60,399 nucleotides of DNA from an uncultured Planktomarina sp. (GCA_905182455.1 CAJJBJ010000001.1:107501-167899); one strand, 5' to 3'. Counted from the first letter of the stretch, positions 45,418 to 55,127 are shown. The notes: generated by a model from the letters alone, not told the origin. Program-made: numbers and translations.

Positions 45418-46305
45418 ATGAACCTGCAAAATCCTTCAAGCAATTTCGCCTCTGCAGCCGTGCTCGTCTCAGCGGCGATTTGGGGGCTCTATTGGATTCC
45501 GCTACGCTATCTCGAAGGGCTTGGGGTGGCGGAAGCTTGGACCGTGGCGCTGATCAACATCCCGGCGGCTGCTGCGGTTGGTGTGATCTTCTTAGTTCAG
45601 TTCAAGGCGCAAAAACCGCATCTGCGGCGCGGGTTTTTGATTGGCATTTTCATGGGGCTCACAGTGGCGATGTTTACCATAGGGTTGGTCCACTCATCAG
45701 TGGTTCGGGTCACCTTATTGTTTTACCTCACACCGGTTTGGTCAACCTTGATAGGCACCTATTGGCTCAAAGAACCGATCACCCGTGGACGGTGGCTGGC
45801 CATTGCGATTGGCCTGCTGGGCTTAGGGTTTCTGGTATCGCAAGGTGGCGGGGATTTACCCCTGAATATCGGGGATCTCTATGGCTTTGTCTCGGGTATC
45901 ACCTGGGCGATCGGCGGTGCGATGATCAAACGCTATGGCGAGATTCCCATGCCGACCCTGTTGGTTTTCCAATTTCTCTTGGCCTCTGGCTTTGCCCTAT
46001 TGCTGGGAGCGGCAGCAGGTCTTGCGCCAACGCCAAGCCTTGCATTGTTGTACCAAGTGGCCCCAGCATCCATGGCCATTTCCATAGGATTGATATTTCC
46101 TTCAGTTTTGATCATCTTCTGGGCCCAGAAATTTCTCTACCCCGGACGGGTGGGGTTGCTGATGATGACAGAAGTTATGGTCGCCACCCTAACTGCCAGC
46201 CTGTTTCTGCCAAATGAAGCACTGGGATTTATCGAATGGATTGGCGCCTGTTTGATCGTAGGGGCATGTTTGGTGGAAATCATCGAACAGCCTGCCAAAG
46301 CCTAG
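45418..46305 (+). CDS. EamA/DMT-family transporter
   Basis: 295 residues with ten predicted membrane helices arranged as two EamA repeats. The first covers SAAVLVSAAIWGLYWIPLRY through FYLTPVWSTLIGTYWLKEP; the second starts near GDLYGFVSGITWAIGGAMIK. Exporter-type permease for unspecified metabolites. It lies between the rpsO terminator and pnp. Confidence 0.88.
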   Translation: MNLQNPSSNFASAAVLVSAAIWGLYWIPLRYLEGLGVAEAWTVALINIPAAAAVGVIFLVQFKAQKPHLRRGFLIGIFMGLTVAMFTIGLVHSSVVRVTLLFYLTPVWSTLIGTYWLKEPITRGRWLAIAIGLLGLGFLVSQGGGDLPLNIGDLYGFVSGITWAIGGAMIKRYGEIPMPTLLVFQFLLASGFALLLGAAAGLAPTPSLALLYQVAPASMAISIGLIFPSVLIIFWAQKFLYPGRVGLLMMTEVMVATLTASLFLPNEALGFIEWIGACLIVGACLVEIIEQPAKA

Positions 46306-46419
46306 GTTTTCACTCCCAAATTATAGCACCCCTTTCCCTGCAGCGATTCTTGATGTAAACGCGCGTTATCTGAAACGTGGCGCCCGGACTCCAGCGCCCG
46401 AAAATAAGATATCGGAGTC

Positions 46420-46457
46420 GGCGGCAATGGGGCCGCCATGTGACTGGCCAATGGGCC
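46420..46457 (+). promoter_or_regulatory. pnp leader with two adjacent hairpins
   Basis: GGCGGC-AATGGG-GCCGCC (46420-46437) and GGCC-AATG-GGCC (46446-46457) precede AGGAAA and the pnp ATG. Many bacteria control pnp by RNase III cleavage of a leader hairpin, and the first stem here could serve that. Confidence 0.4.
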
Positions 46458-46473
46458 GTTTAGGAAAACATAA

Positions 46474-48609
46474 ATGTTTATAGAAACAAAAAAATCCATG
46501 CAATGGGGTGAAGAAACTCTCACCCTGGAAACTGGTAAGGTTGCGCGTCAGGCTGATGGCTCTGTTATCGCCACTTTGGGCGAAACCTCGGTTATGGCGA
46601 ACGTAACATTCGCCAAGAGCCAAAAACCTGGTCAGGACTTCTTTCCTTTGACCGTGCACTACAATGAAAAATACTATGCCGCTGGTAAAATCCCAGGTGG
46701 CTTTTTCAAACGTGAAGCCCGTCCTACTGAAAAAGAGACGCTGACATCACGCTTGATTGATCGCCCAATTCGGCCCTTGTTTGTGCCTGGCTTCAAAAAC
46801 GAAGTCTTGGTGATCTGTACTGTTTTGTCACACGATCTGGTCAATGACCCAGATATGGTTGCGATGATTGCAGCCTCTGCCGCTCTGACAATTTCAGGCG
46901 CGCCATTCATGGGCCCAATCGCGGCTGCACGGGTTGGCTTCGTAGGTGGTGAATATGTGCTCAATCCAACGATTGATGACATGCACAATCTGCGCCTGAA
47001 TCCAGAACAGCGTTTGGATCTGGTTGTTGCCGGCACCAAAGACGCCGTGATGATGGTTGAATCTGAAGCCTATGAGCTGACAGAAGACGAAATGCTCGGC
47101 GCTGTTGCATTTGCACATGAGCAAATTCAACCTGTGATCGACCTGATTGTTGATCTGGCAGAAGATTGCGCAAAAGAGCCGTTCAACTTCCAAGCACCAG
47201 ACTATGCCGATTTGTTTGCAGCGGTTGCAGCTGCTGGCGAAGATGGGATGCGCGCAGCCTATGCAATCACAGACAAGCAAGAGCGGACCTCCGCTGTTTC
47301 TGCTGTGAAAGACAGCATCAAAGCCGGCTTGAACGCCGAGCAACTGTCAGATGAAAATCTGGGTTCTGCGTTGAAAAAATTGGAATCCAATGTTCTGCGC
47401 GGCGATGTTGTTAAGAACGGCAAACGGATTGATGGCCGGGCACTGGACACAGTGCGCGCGATCAACTGCCAAACTGGCCTATTGCCACGGACCCATGGCT
47501 CTGCGCTGTTCACACGCGGTGAAACTCAAGGTTTGGTTGTGACCACATTGGGCACCGGCGACGATGAGCAAATGATCGACGCTTTGCACGGTACGTATAA
47601 ATCAAACTTCCTGCTGCACTATAACTTCCCCCCCTATTCAGTGGGTGAAGTCGGACGCTTTGGCCCTCCAGGTCGTCGTGAAATTGGGCATGGTAAATTG
47701 GCTTGGCGTGCGCTTCAGGCAGTTTTGCCTGCGGCCACTGATTTCCCTTATACCATCCGTTTGGTGTCAGAGATCACTGAATCCAATGGCTCCTCTTCCA
47801 TGGCATCTGTCTGTGGCGGCTCCTTGTCCATGATGGATGCAGGTGTACCTTTGAAAGCGCCAGTTGCTGGTGTTGCGATGGGTCTGATCTTGGAAGACGA
47901 TGGCGAATATGCGGTTTTGACCGACATTCTGGGTGATGAAGATCACTTGGGCGACATGGACTTCAAAGTGGCTGGTACTGAAGCTGGGATCACATCCTTG
48001 CAGATGGACATCAAAGTGGCAGGCATCACGCAGGACATTATGAAGAAGGCCTTGGCACAAGCCAAAGCAGGCCGCCTGCATATCTTGGGCGAGATGTCGA
48101 AATCAATCACGGGCGCGCAGGAATTCTCAGTGCACGCACCACGTATTGAAACCATGAAGGTTCCAACTGACAAAATCCGTGAAGTGATCGGTTCTGGCGG
48201 CAAAGTGATCCGTGAGATCGTTGAGCTGTCCGGCGCCAAAGTTGATATCAACGACGAAGGCGTGATCAAAATCGCCAGCCCGAACGCTGATAGCATCAAA
48301 AAAGCCTATGACATGATCTACGCGATTGTGGCTGAGCCAGAAGAAAATGCGATCTACAAAGGTAAAGTTGTCAAAGTTGTTGATTTCGGTGCTTTCGTTA
48401 ACTTCTTCGGCAAACGCGATGGATTGGTACATGTCAGCCAAATCGAAAACCGCCGCTTGAATCACCCATCTGACGTTCTCAAAGAAGGTCAAGAAGTTTG
48501 GGTGAAGCTCTTGGGCTTTGACGATCGCGGCAAAGTGCGTTTGGCAATGAAAATGGTCAACCAAGAAACCGGCGAAGAAATGGCCGCAGAAGACACAAAC
48601 GAAGGTTAA
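46474..48609 (+). CDS. pnp: Polynucleotide phosphorylase
   Basis: 3'-5' exoribonuclease and RNA polymerase of the degradosome, 711 residues, full length. Two RNase PH domains are present: the first opens [19 protein letters not shown], the second includes [20 protein letters not shown] and [19 protein letters not shown]. The KH domain is [15 protein letters not shown] and the S1 domain [20 protein letters not shown]. The preceding AGGAAA serves as Shine-Dalgarno. Ends in EDTNEG, followed by a strong terminator. Confidence 0.98.
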   Translation: MFIETKKSMQWGEETLTLETGKVARQADGSVIATLGETSVMANVTFAKSQKPGQDFFPLTVHYNEKYYAAGKIPGGFFKREARPTEKETLTSRLIDRPIRPLFVPGFKNEVLVICTVLSHDLVNDPDMVAMIAASAALTISGAPFMGPIAAARVGFVGGEYVLNPTIDDMHNLRLNPEQRLDLVVAGTKDAVMMVESEAYELTEDEMLGAVAFAHEQIQPVIDLIVDLAEDCAKEPFNFQAPDYADLFAAVAAAGEDGMRAAYAITDKQERTSAVSAVKDSIKAGLNAEQLSDENLGSALKKLESNVLRGDVVKNGKRIDGRALDTVRAINCQTGLLPRTHGSALFTRGETQGLVVTTLGTGDDEQMIDALHGTYKSNFLLHYNFPPYSVGEVGRFGPPGRREIGHGKLAWRALQAVLPAATDFPYTIRLVSEITESNGSSSMASVCGGSLSMMDAGVPLKAPVAGVAMGLILEDDGEYAVLTDILGDEDHLGDMDFKVAGTEAGITSLQMDIKVAGITQDIMKKALAQAKAGRLHILGEMSKSITGAQEFSVHAPRIETMKVPTDKIREVIGSGGKVIREIVELSGAKVDINDEGVIKIASPNADSIKKAYDMIYAIVAEPEENAIYKGKVVKVVDFGAFVNFFGKRDGLVHVSQIENRRLNHPSDVLKEGQEVWVKLLGFDDRGKVRLAMKMVNQETGEEMAAEDTNEG

Positions 48610-48647
48610 ACCACTCTGGGAGTTTTGCCGACAGCAGCAACCTTATG

Positions 48648-48673
48648 AAAGCCCCGCTTCGGTGGGGCTTTTT
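48648..48673 (+). terminator. Rho-independent terminator of pnp
   Basis: AAAGCCCC pairs with GGGGCTTT around GCTTCGGT, with further T residues, 39 bases after the pnp stop. Confidence 0.92.
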
Positions 48674-48782
48674 GCTGTTTTGGACATGGCCCACTGCCGA
48701 GCCGCGCGCGACGCTCGCCCCTGCGCTAAAATTAAGCCTGGATATTTTTATCACGTGAATAAATCACTAAGGGTGCTCTTGC

Positions 48783-49040
48783 ATGCCAAACCTGTCCGGA
48801 CTAAGCGCCTGTGGTCATGTGACCTTCCAAGTCGACGTCCCAAAAACCTATGGGACGTGCCACTGCCAAATGTGTCGTAGCTGGTCTAGCGGGCTTTGGA
48901 TCGGTGTTGTGTGTGACACGGTTTTTGCCATCCAAGGTAAAGTCAAAATCTGGACCTCATCTCGCATTGCCATCCCCGGGTTTTGTGGGAAATGTGGCAG
49001 CTCGATATGGCACAAACCTCACATTTCAGCTTGGCGGTGA
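48783..49040 (+). pseudogene. Truncated GFA-family (glutathione-dependent formaldehyde-activating enzyme-like) gene
   Basis: 85 codons beginning MPNLSGLSACGHVTFQVDVP, with the metal-binding cysteines of the family in YGTCHCQMCRSWSSG and GFCGKCGSSIWHK. Members are usually 120-150 residues; here the frame stops shortly after the second Cys cluster (ISAWR) and the remaining third of the fold is missing in all three frames. The segment between the clusters is also short. Probably decayed, or a frame shifted near the end. It stands alone between pnp and the aldehyde dehydrogenase. Confidence 0.6.
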
Positions 49041-49217
49041 CAGGCCAAACGTCCTTTACTGAATGAGAAACGCTTTGGGCGGTTTTGACAGGACTATTGC
49101 CCCGCTAACACACATGGCTAAATGCCTAAAAAACAAGCACAGCCCTCATTCCACCGCTTGCGCAATCCGTCCGGCGGTGACATTCTCCGGCAACTTTACA
49201 ACTTGCTGGAGGCAGAC

Positions 49218-50660
49218 ATGATCGATAAGCGCCAATTTTATATCAACGGCCAATGGGTAAGCCCAGCAAAAGCCAATAATTTTGATATCATAGACCCAAG
49301 CACCGAAGATGTGGTAGGTGTGATTTCCCTCGGAGGTCAATCCGACACAGATGCAGCGGTTGCAGCGGCCAAGGAGGCCTTTCCCGCTTGGTCACAAACC
49401 TCCAAAGAAGAGCGGCTCGTTCTGCTGGACAAATTGCTGGAGATCTACAAGGCACGCCAAGCCGAAATGGCCGCAGCCATCAGCCTTGAGATGGGCGCGC
49501 CACAAAAGCTGGCCCGCAATCAACAGGTTGGCGCAGGCACATGGCATTTGCAGGGCTTTATCAACGCCTTTCGCGATTTCGAATTTGACCGCCCCCTTGG
49601 TACGCAGGCCCCAAATGAACGCACAGTGATGGAGCCGATTGGCGTCACTGCTTTGATTACCCCTTGGAACTGGCCAATGAACCAGATCGTGTTGAAGGCC
49701 ATCCCAGCCATAGCCACCGGCTGTACCATGGTCTTGAAACCCTCTGAAATCGCGCCGCTCTCTGGACTGCTCTTTGCGGAAATGATCCATGAGGCTGGCT
49801 TCCCAGCCGGCGTATTCAACATGGTAAACGGCGACGGTCTAGGCGTGGGCACACAGCTGTCAATGCATCCCGATGTAGATATGGTCAGCTTTACTGGCTC
49901 ATCGCGCGCGGGCATTGCGATCTCCAAAGCGGCCGCAGATACGCTCAAACGCGTCAGCCTTGAGCTGGGCGGTAAGGGTGCGAATATCATCTTCGCAAAC
50001 GCTGCCGAAGATGCGGTCACCAATGGCGTGGTGCGCTGCATGCGCAACTCAGGCCAATCTTGCAACGCCCCAACCCGGATGCTGGTTGAACGCTCACGCT
50101 ATGCGGAAGCTTTGGAACAGGCAGCAGCTGCGGCCAATGCCACCAGGGTAGGATCTGCAGCCGAAGAGGGCAATCACATCGGTCCAGTGGTCAGTCAAAT
50201 GCAATATGACAAGATTCAAAACCTGATCGAAGTGGGCATCAAAGAAGATGGCGCCACAGTGATCGCGGGTGGCTTGGGCCGCCCTGAGGGTTTGAACCGT
50301 GGCTACTACGTGCGCCCCACCATCTTTGCCAATGTCGGTAATGACGCGCGGATCAACCAAGAGGAAATCTTTGGCCCCGTGATGTCTATCATGCCGTTTG
50401 ATACGGAAGAGGAGGCCATCGCCATCGCCAATGACACCCCCTACGGATTGACCAACTACATCCAATGCGGTGACCAAGAGCAACGCCAGCGGGTCGCGCG
50501 CCAGTTGCGCTCGGGCATGGTCGAAACCAACAGCGTAGGCTTCGGCATGGGCAGCCCCTTTGGCGGCTACAAGCAATCGGGCAATGGCCGCGAAGGCGGA
50601 TTGTTTGGCCTGCATGAGTTCATGGAAATCAAAGCCGTGAGCTGCTGGGAAGACGCTTAA
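49218..50660 (+). CDS. Aldehyde dehydrogenase family protein
   Basis: NAD(P)-dependent aldehyde dehydrogenase, 480 residues. FYINGQWVSPAKANNFDII starts the fold, TPWNWPMNQIVLKAIPAIAT is the cofactor helix region, FTGSSRAGI and SLELGGKGANI give the catalytic glutamate, and GQSCNAPTR holds the catalytic cysteine. The end has GYKQSGNGREGG. The start was set at 49218, where GGAGG lies eight bases upstream; the upstream extension is not family-like. The substrate could be a short-chain or betaine-type aldehyde; no context decides. Confidence 0.93.
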   Translation: MIDKRQFYINGQWVSPAKANNFDIIDPSTEDVVGVISLGGQSDTDAAVAAAKEAFPAWSQTSKEERLVLLDKLLEIYKARQAEMAAAISLEMGAPQKLARNQQVGAGTWHLQGFINAFRDFEFDRPLGTQAPNERTVMEPIGVTALITPWNWPMNQIVLKAIPAIATGCTMVLKPSEIAPLSGLLFAEMIHEAGFPAGVFNMVNGDGLGVGTQLSMHPDVDMVSFTGSSRAGIAISKAAADTLKRVSLELGGKGANIIFANAAEDAVTNGVVRCMRNSGQSCNAPTRMLVERSRYAEALEQAAAAANATRVGSAAEEGNHIGPVVSQMQYDKIQNLIEVGIKEDGATVIAGGLGRPEGLNRGYYVRPTIFANVGNDARINQEEIFGPVMSIMPFDTEEEAIAIANDTPYGLTNYIQCGDQEQRQRVARQLRSGMVETNSVGFGMGSPFGGYKQSGNGREGGLFGLHEFMEIKAVSCWEDA

Positions 50661-50667
50661 AATACCT

Positions 50668-50693
50668 GATGCGGCGTGAAAACGCGCCGCATC
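50668..50693 (+). terminator. Stem-loop after the aldehyde dehydrogenase gene
   Basis: GATGCGGCG pairs perfectly with CGCCGCATC around TGAAAACG, eight bases after the stop. No T-run follows, so it may stabilise the mRNA end. Confidence 0.55.
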
Positions 50694-51095
50694 ACGCTCG
50701 GCGGCGTTACGTCAAACGCCCTGATCAGACGGCAAACCCTTCGGCCTGTAGCCCTAAGCATTGCGCCGCATTCCAATGTATCTGTCCAAACTGCAGCCAG
50801 ATTCAATGAACCACCGTCCCCCCGTAAATCTAAACTGTGGCCACGGCTCTGGCGGAACAGATTTAGACAGTTGCATCTATTTTGCTCAGCGGGCGGTCCT
50901 GTTCATATTATTTTACCTGACAGCGCCGAAACACGCATATAGGCCTTGATCATATTTGGGCTTCTACGACGCAAGTCGCCAAAAAGTCTCCTAAAAAAGT
51001 GCCGTCACCAAAAAAATGCCTTAAAATTACAATTAATAATATAAGACTTTGTTTTAAATTATATTTTTTAATTTTTTACAAAAGGTCAAATGGTT
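50694..51095. other. Gene-free convergent intergenic region
   Basis: About 400 bases between the convergent aldehyde dehydrogenase and RluA genes. An imperfect inverted repeat, TCTAAACTGT (50829) and ACAGATTTAGA (50857), surrounds GTGGCCAC. The last 150 bases before the RluA stop are strongly A/T-rich. Short open frames exist but none looks like a real protein. Possibly a remnant of lost DNA. Confidence 0.5.
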
Positions 51096-51740
51096 TTAGA
51101 ATGGTTGTTTGGCCCGAAAATCCATGACTTCGCCACCATCCGGGTGGCGCAGGCGCAGGCGATGCGAATGCAGCATCAGCCTCGGGGCTGCTTGGCTTTC
51201 GGGTGTGCCATAAAAGGGATCGCCCAAAATCGGATGTCCCAGCGCCAGCATATGCACCCGCAGTTGATGCGAGCGCCCAGTCTTAGGACTCAACTTAACT
51301 CGCGTCTCGCCTCGGTCACGGTTGATGACTTGCCAATCAGTCAAAGCCGCGCGCCCGGTGTTATGACAGATCATCTGTTTCGGACGGTTTTCCCAGTCCA
51401 CTATGAGTGGTAGATCCACCGTTCCACTGTCGGCTTCAATCTGCCCCCAAACCCGTGCGACATAGGTCTTCTTGGTTTGACGTTTCTCGAACTGCAGTCC
51501 CAAATGCCGCTGCGCATTTGGCGACAGCGCAAAGATCATTACGCCAGAGGTGTCGCGGTCCAAACGATGCACCAACAAAGCCGTGGGGTAATCCGCCTGA
51601 ATGCGCGTGATCAGACAATCCGCCAAAAGCGGCCCCCGCCCCGGCACAGACAGCAGGCCAGAGGGTTTGTTAACTACTAAAAGTTCGTGATCAAGGTGAA
51701 CGACGTCAAGCGGATCCATCGGTGGAAAATAATGTGTCAT
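51096..51740 (-). CDS. RluA-family RNA pseudouridine synthase
   Basis: 214 residues with LVVNKPSGLLSVPGRGP at the N terminus, the catalytic aspartate (Asp61) in VHRLDRDTSGVMIFAL, and the late family block LSPKTGRSHQLRVHMLALGH. No S4 domain is present, so it is of the short RluA type. The target uridine (23S rRNA or tRNA) cannot be told. It ends facing the aldehyde dehydrogenase. Confidence 0.9.
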   Translation of the reverse strand: MTHYFPPMDPLDVVHLDHELLVVNKPSGLLSVPGRGPLLADCLITRIQADYPTALLVHRLDRDTSGVMIFALSPNAQRHLGLQFEKRQTKKTYVARVWGQIEADSGTVDLPLIVDWENRPKQMICHNTGRAALTDWQVINRDRGETRVKLSPKTGRSHQLRVHMLALGHPILGDPFYGTPESQAAPRLMLHSHRLRLRHPDGGEVMDFRAKQPF

Positions 51741-51834
51741 GACGGCTCCATAGCCCCATCGCAGCCAGAGGTAAATTCCACATCAATGAAATGCCTAATA
51801 GCTCTTGGAATTGGATCCAAAATCAGGTGAAATT

Positions 51835-53262
51835 CTAACCAGATTTTTGCGGCAATACAGCGCCGGGGTTCAATATCCCCTGCGGGTCCAGTGTCTCTTT
51901 GATCTGCCGCATGAGCTGTAGTTTCACTGGGTCACAAAAAGTTGCTATATCGTTGACCTTTAACCGGCCCACCCCGTGTTCCGCTGAGACCGAGCCACCT
52001 AGTTCATGGGCCAAGCGATGCACCTCTTGCTGCAAGTCTTCTCGAATATCGACATGATCCGTCACACGCCCTCCAGCCGGTGGAAAGATATTATAATGCA
52101 AGTTTCCATCGCCCAAATGACCAAAACAATTGGCGCGCAACGCCCCAAATTTTGCAATACGCAGCGTGGCAGTTTCAATGAATCCCGGCACTTCGGATAG
52201 GGGCAGCGAGATATCCGACGAGCAAATCGCTCCAATCGCCTTATTAGCCAGTGGGATGGTTTCACGCAGAGCCCAAAGATCCCTGGCTTGCTGTTGCGAT
52301 TGCGCGATCACACCATCCAAAATCAAATCAGAAGCCCGCTCAAAGAGAGTCTCAAAAGCTTGCTCCGGCTCCAGGCCACCTGACAGCCCAAGCTGCAGCA
52401 AAACTGACCATTCGGGCGGCTCCGGCCAAGGTTGGCGCATCTGAGGAAAAGTCTCAGCCAAAAACTGCAGCCCCCGCGCCGAAATAATCTCAAAGGCAGA
52501 AATGCCTTCGCCCATGATCTCTTTGGTGCGACCCAACAATTCGAGCGCAGCTCGCGGGTTTTGCACGGTCAAAAGCGCAGTGCCCTCAGCGCTTGGACGC
52601 GGGGCCAGCTTGAGGCTGGCCGCAGTGATAATGCCCAGAGTGCCCTCAGACCCAATCAGCAAATGGCGCAAATCATAGCCGGTATTATCTTTGCGCAGAC
52701 GCTTAAGGCCGTTGAAAATCTGCCCATCCGCCATGACCGCTTCGATACCAAGCACCTGATCGCGTGCCATACCGTAGCGCAAAACATTCACGCCGCCGGC
52801 ATTGGTGGCCAAAAGGCCGCCAATCTGTGCAGTGCCCTCAGAGGCCAGAGACAAGGGGAACAAGCGGTTCACCTGTGCCGCAGCCGCCTGCACCTCGGCC
52901 AAAACTGCACCAGCTTCCACCACCAACACATTTTCGTCTGGATAGCTGGCTCTAATCCTCCGCATCCGCTCAAGGCTCAGAATCAGCGGGGCGGGTGCGC
53001 CATCCTCAACGCTGGGCAGTATCTGCCCACCCACAAGGCCCGTTCCGCCCCCATAGGGCACAACGGCAATCCGAGCTTGTGCCGCCGCCTGCATGATCTG
53101 TGACACCTGCTCTGTGCTGTCAGGCGCAACCAAAAGCCCTGCGGAGCCATAATACCGGCCGCGGGGCTCTGTAAGATATTTGTCACTGAGATCCGGGAAG
53201 GCCGCTGCGGGCAATATCTGCTGTAATTGCGCCGTGAATTGGGCCGTTACTGAATTTAGCAT
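51835..53262 (-). CDS. FAD-binding oxidoreductase, GlcD / D-lactate dehydrogenase-like
   Basis: Flavoprotein of 475 residues in the VAO/PCMH family. The FAD motif is VVPYGGGTGLVGG, followed by GTAQIGGLLATNAGGVNVLRYGMARDQV-type FAD contacts and LLIGSEGTLGIITAA. The C-terminal domain includes GHLGDGNLHYNI (metal-binding histidines) and SAEHGVGRLK. Members oxidise D-2-hydroxyacids: glycolate, D-lactate or D-2-hydroxyglutarate. No GlcE/GlcF is nearby, so a single-subunit D-lactate or D-2-hydroxyglutarate dehydrogenase is more likely than glycolate oxidase. Confidence 0.88.
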   Translation of the reverse strand: MLNSVTAQFTAQLQQILPAAAFPDLSDKYLTEPRGRYYGSAGLLVAPDSTEQVSQIMQAAAQARIAVVPYGGGTGLVGGQILPSVEDGAPAPLILSLERMRRIRASYPDENVLVVEAGAVLAEVQAAAAQVNRLFPLSLASEGTAQIGGLLATNAGGVNVLRYGMARDQVLGIEAVMADGQIFNGLKRLRKDNTGYDLRHLLIGSEGTLGIITAASLKLAPRPSAEGTALLTVQNPRAALELLGRTKEIMGEGISAFEIISARGLQFLAETFPQMRQPWPEPPEWSVLLQLGLSGGLEPEQAFETLFERASDLILDGVIAQSQQQARDLWALRETIPLANKAIGAICSSDISLPLSEVPGFIETATLRIAKFGALRANCFGHLGDGNLHYNIFPPAGGRVTDHVDIREDLQQEVHRLAHELGGSVSAEHGVGRLKVNDIATFCDPVKLQLMRQIKETLDPQGILNPGAVLPQKSG

Positions 53263-53305
53263 CTTCTTCCCTCGCCCTACAGGTGACCACCATACTACGC
53301 TTAAA

Positions 53306-53620
53306 TTAGCCGACGGAGCGAAAATATCTACGTATTAGGTTCTTGAAACCCTGCTTAATGGTAATGCGCGCAGTTTCCAACTCAGGAATACCCCCATACC
53401 AAGAGGCATAATCTGTCACGCTAGCTTGACTCCAATCCTCATGCGCGTGTATTGGCCTTTTAACTCCGGGAGCTTTGTTCTTCCGGTCCTTAGGCTTTTG
53501 CCAGGATCGCCACCCGTCAGCGCGCTGCGCCCACGGGTGCTTTTTCGGTTTGGCACTTGGGAAATCGCCGCGACCCACCTTATCAAGTGGATCGTGACTT
53601 GTAGAAAGGGGCAGGCCCAT
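53306..53620 (-). CDS. Possible small basic protein, divergent from ffh
   Basis: 104 codons in the interval between the FAD oxidoreductase and ffh (53263-53618), starting ATG at 53620 whose bases overlap the ffh start. The peptide is basic and Trp-rich: SAKPKKHPWAQRADGWRSW, KPKDRKNKAPGVKRP, DYASWYGGIPELETARITI, ending NLIRRYFRSVG with an amphipathic helix. A longer frame extending into ffh antisense is an artefact. Several rare codons (AGG, AGA, ATA) and the overlap of start codons count against it; the protein-like C terminus counts for it. Family not recognised. Confidence 0.4.
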   Translation of the reverse strand: MGLPLSTSHDPLDKVGRGDFPSAKPKKHPWAQRADGWRSWQKPKDRKNKAPGVKRPIHAHEDWSQASVTDYASWYGGIPELETARITIKQGFKNLIRRYFRSVG

Positions 53621-55127
53621 GTTTGAAAATCTATCCGAACGCCTTGGTGGCGTCTTTGATCGGCTGACCAAGCAAGGGGCGCTTTCAGAAGAGGACGTGA
53701 AAACCGCCCTGCGTGAAGTGCGCATCGCCCTTTTAGAGGCTGATGTCAGCCTGCCGGTTGTCCGAGAATTTGTTAAAAAAGTACAAGCCAAAGCCACCGG
53801 TTCTGCGGTTACGAAATCCGTGACACCCGGCCAGCAGGTCGTGAAAATTGTACATGACACACTAATTGACACCCTGCGTGGTGAAGGCGAGCCGGGTGAT
53901 CTGAAAATTGATAACCCGCCCACTGCCATTTTGATGGTGGGTCTTCAGGGCTCTGGCAAAACCACAACCACCGGTAAATTGGCCAAACGACTATCAGGCC
54001 GTGACGGAAAAAAAGTTTTGATGGCTTCATTAGATATCTATCGCCCAGCGGCGATGGAACAGCTGGCCATTCTTGGCGCACAAGTTGGCGTCGACACCTT
54101 ACCAATTGTGGCCGGTGAAACCGCTGTACAAATTGCCAAACGCGCGAAACAGCAAGCCACACTTGGCGGCTATGACGTCTATATGCTCGACACCGCAGGC
54201 CGCCTACAAATCGACGCGACTTTGATGCAAGAAGTCGAAGATGTGCGCGATGCCGTCTCTCCACGTGAAACCTTGCTGGTGGTCGATGGTTTGACCGGCC
54301 AAGTGGCCGTTGAAGTGGCCGAAGAATTTGACGGAAAAATCGGCATCACAGGCGTAGTTTTGACCCGTATGGATGGCGATGGTCGCGGCGGCGCCGCTTT
54401 GTCTATGCGCGCTGTCACTGGCAAGCCCATCAAATTCGTGGGCTCCGGCGAGAAAATGGACGCGCTGGAAACCTTTGAACCTGAGCGCGTTGCAGGCCGT
54501 ATTTTGGGCATGGGCGATATCGTGGCCTTGGTGGAAAAGGCGCAAGAGACCCTTGAGGCCGAACAGTCCGAACGGATGATGCGCCGCCTGCAAAAAGGTA
54601 TGTTCAATATGAACGACCTACGCAACCAGCTTGAGCAAATGCAAAAGATGGGCGGCATGCAGGGCCTAATGGGCATGATGCCTGGCATGGCGAAGATGAA
54701 AGGCAAGATTGAAGAAGCCGGTCTGGATGACAGCCTGTTGAAACGTCAAATCGCGCTGATCAATTCCATGACCAAAAAAGAGCGTGCCAATCCAGCCTTG
54801 CTACAAGCCAGCCGCAAAAAGCGGATCGCAACCGGATCTGGCATGGAAGTGAGCGATCTCAACAAACTGATCAAACAGCATCGGCAAATGGCTGATATGA
54901 TGAAAAAGCTGGGCAAACGCGGTGGCCTTGGAGCTCTAAAAGGTATGATGGGCGGCAAAGGTGCACCAAGCCAAGCGGAACTGGCCGCAGCACAAGAACA
55001 AATCACCAGCGGCGCCATGGGCTCAGGAATGCCTAAGGGAATGAGCCTGCCCAAAGGCATGGGTGGTCTTTCCGGCCTCGGCGGCGGCTTACCCGGCGGC
55101 CTCAGTGGCTTGGGGAGAAAGAAATGA
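53619..55127 (+). CDS. ffh: Signal recognition particle protein Ffh
   Basis: SRP54 GTPase, 502 residues, directing inner-membrane proteins to FtsY/SecYEG. N domain (MFENLSERLGGVFDRLTK), G domain with P-loop GLQGSGKTTTTGKLA, DTAGRLQID and TRMDGDGRGGAALS, then a Met-rich M domain (MMRRLQKGMFNMNDL to LNKLIKQHRQMADMMK), and a Gly/Met/Ser-rich tail ending GGLSGLGRKK. The N domain start follows GAAAGGGGCAG. First gene of the cluster with chorismate mutase and rpsP. No SRP RNA gene is in the window. Confidence 0.97.
   Translation: MFENLSERLGGVFDRLTKQGALSEEDVKTALREVRIALLEADVSLPVVREFVKKVQAKATGSAVTKSVTPGQQVVKIVHDTLIDTLRGEGEPGDLKIDNPPTAILMVGLQGSGKTTTTGKLAKRLSGRDGKKVLMASLDIYRPAAMEQLAILGAQVGVDTLPIVAGETAVQIAKRAKQQATLGGYDVYMLDTAGRLQIDATLMQEVEDVRDAVSPRETLLVVDGLTGQVAVEVAEEFDGKIGITGVVLTRMDGDGRGGAALSMRAVTGKPIKFVGSGEKMDALETFEPERVAGRILGMGDIVALVEKAQETLEAEQSERMMRRLQKGMFNMNDLRNQLEQMQKMGGMQGLMGMMPGMAKMKGKIEEAGLDDSLLKRQIALINSMTKKERANPALLQASRKKRIATGSGMEVSDLNKLIKQHRQMADMMKKLGKRGGLGALKGMMGGKGAPSQAELAAAQEQITSGAMGSGMPKGMSLPKGMGGLSGLGGGLPGGLSGLGRKK

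Noticed and set aside
50676-50942. 88-codon frame after the aldehyde dehydrogenase, considered as a transposase remnant
   Set aside because: No transposase motif in any frame and it overlaps the terminal hairpin region.
53263-53618. Possible SRP RNA gene upstream of ffh
   Set aside because: No GGAAGG/GGTCAGG-type SRP core sequence was seen on either strand.
53621-53929. Extension of the small minus-strand ORF into ffh antisense sequence
   Set aside because: The extra 103 codons are the antisense of a conserved ffh N domain and look non-coding.
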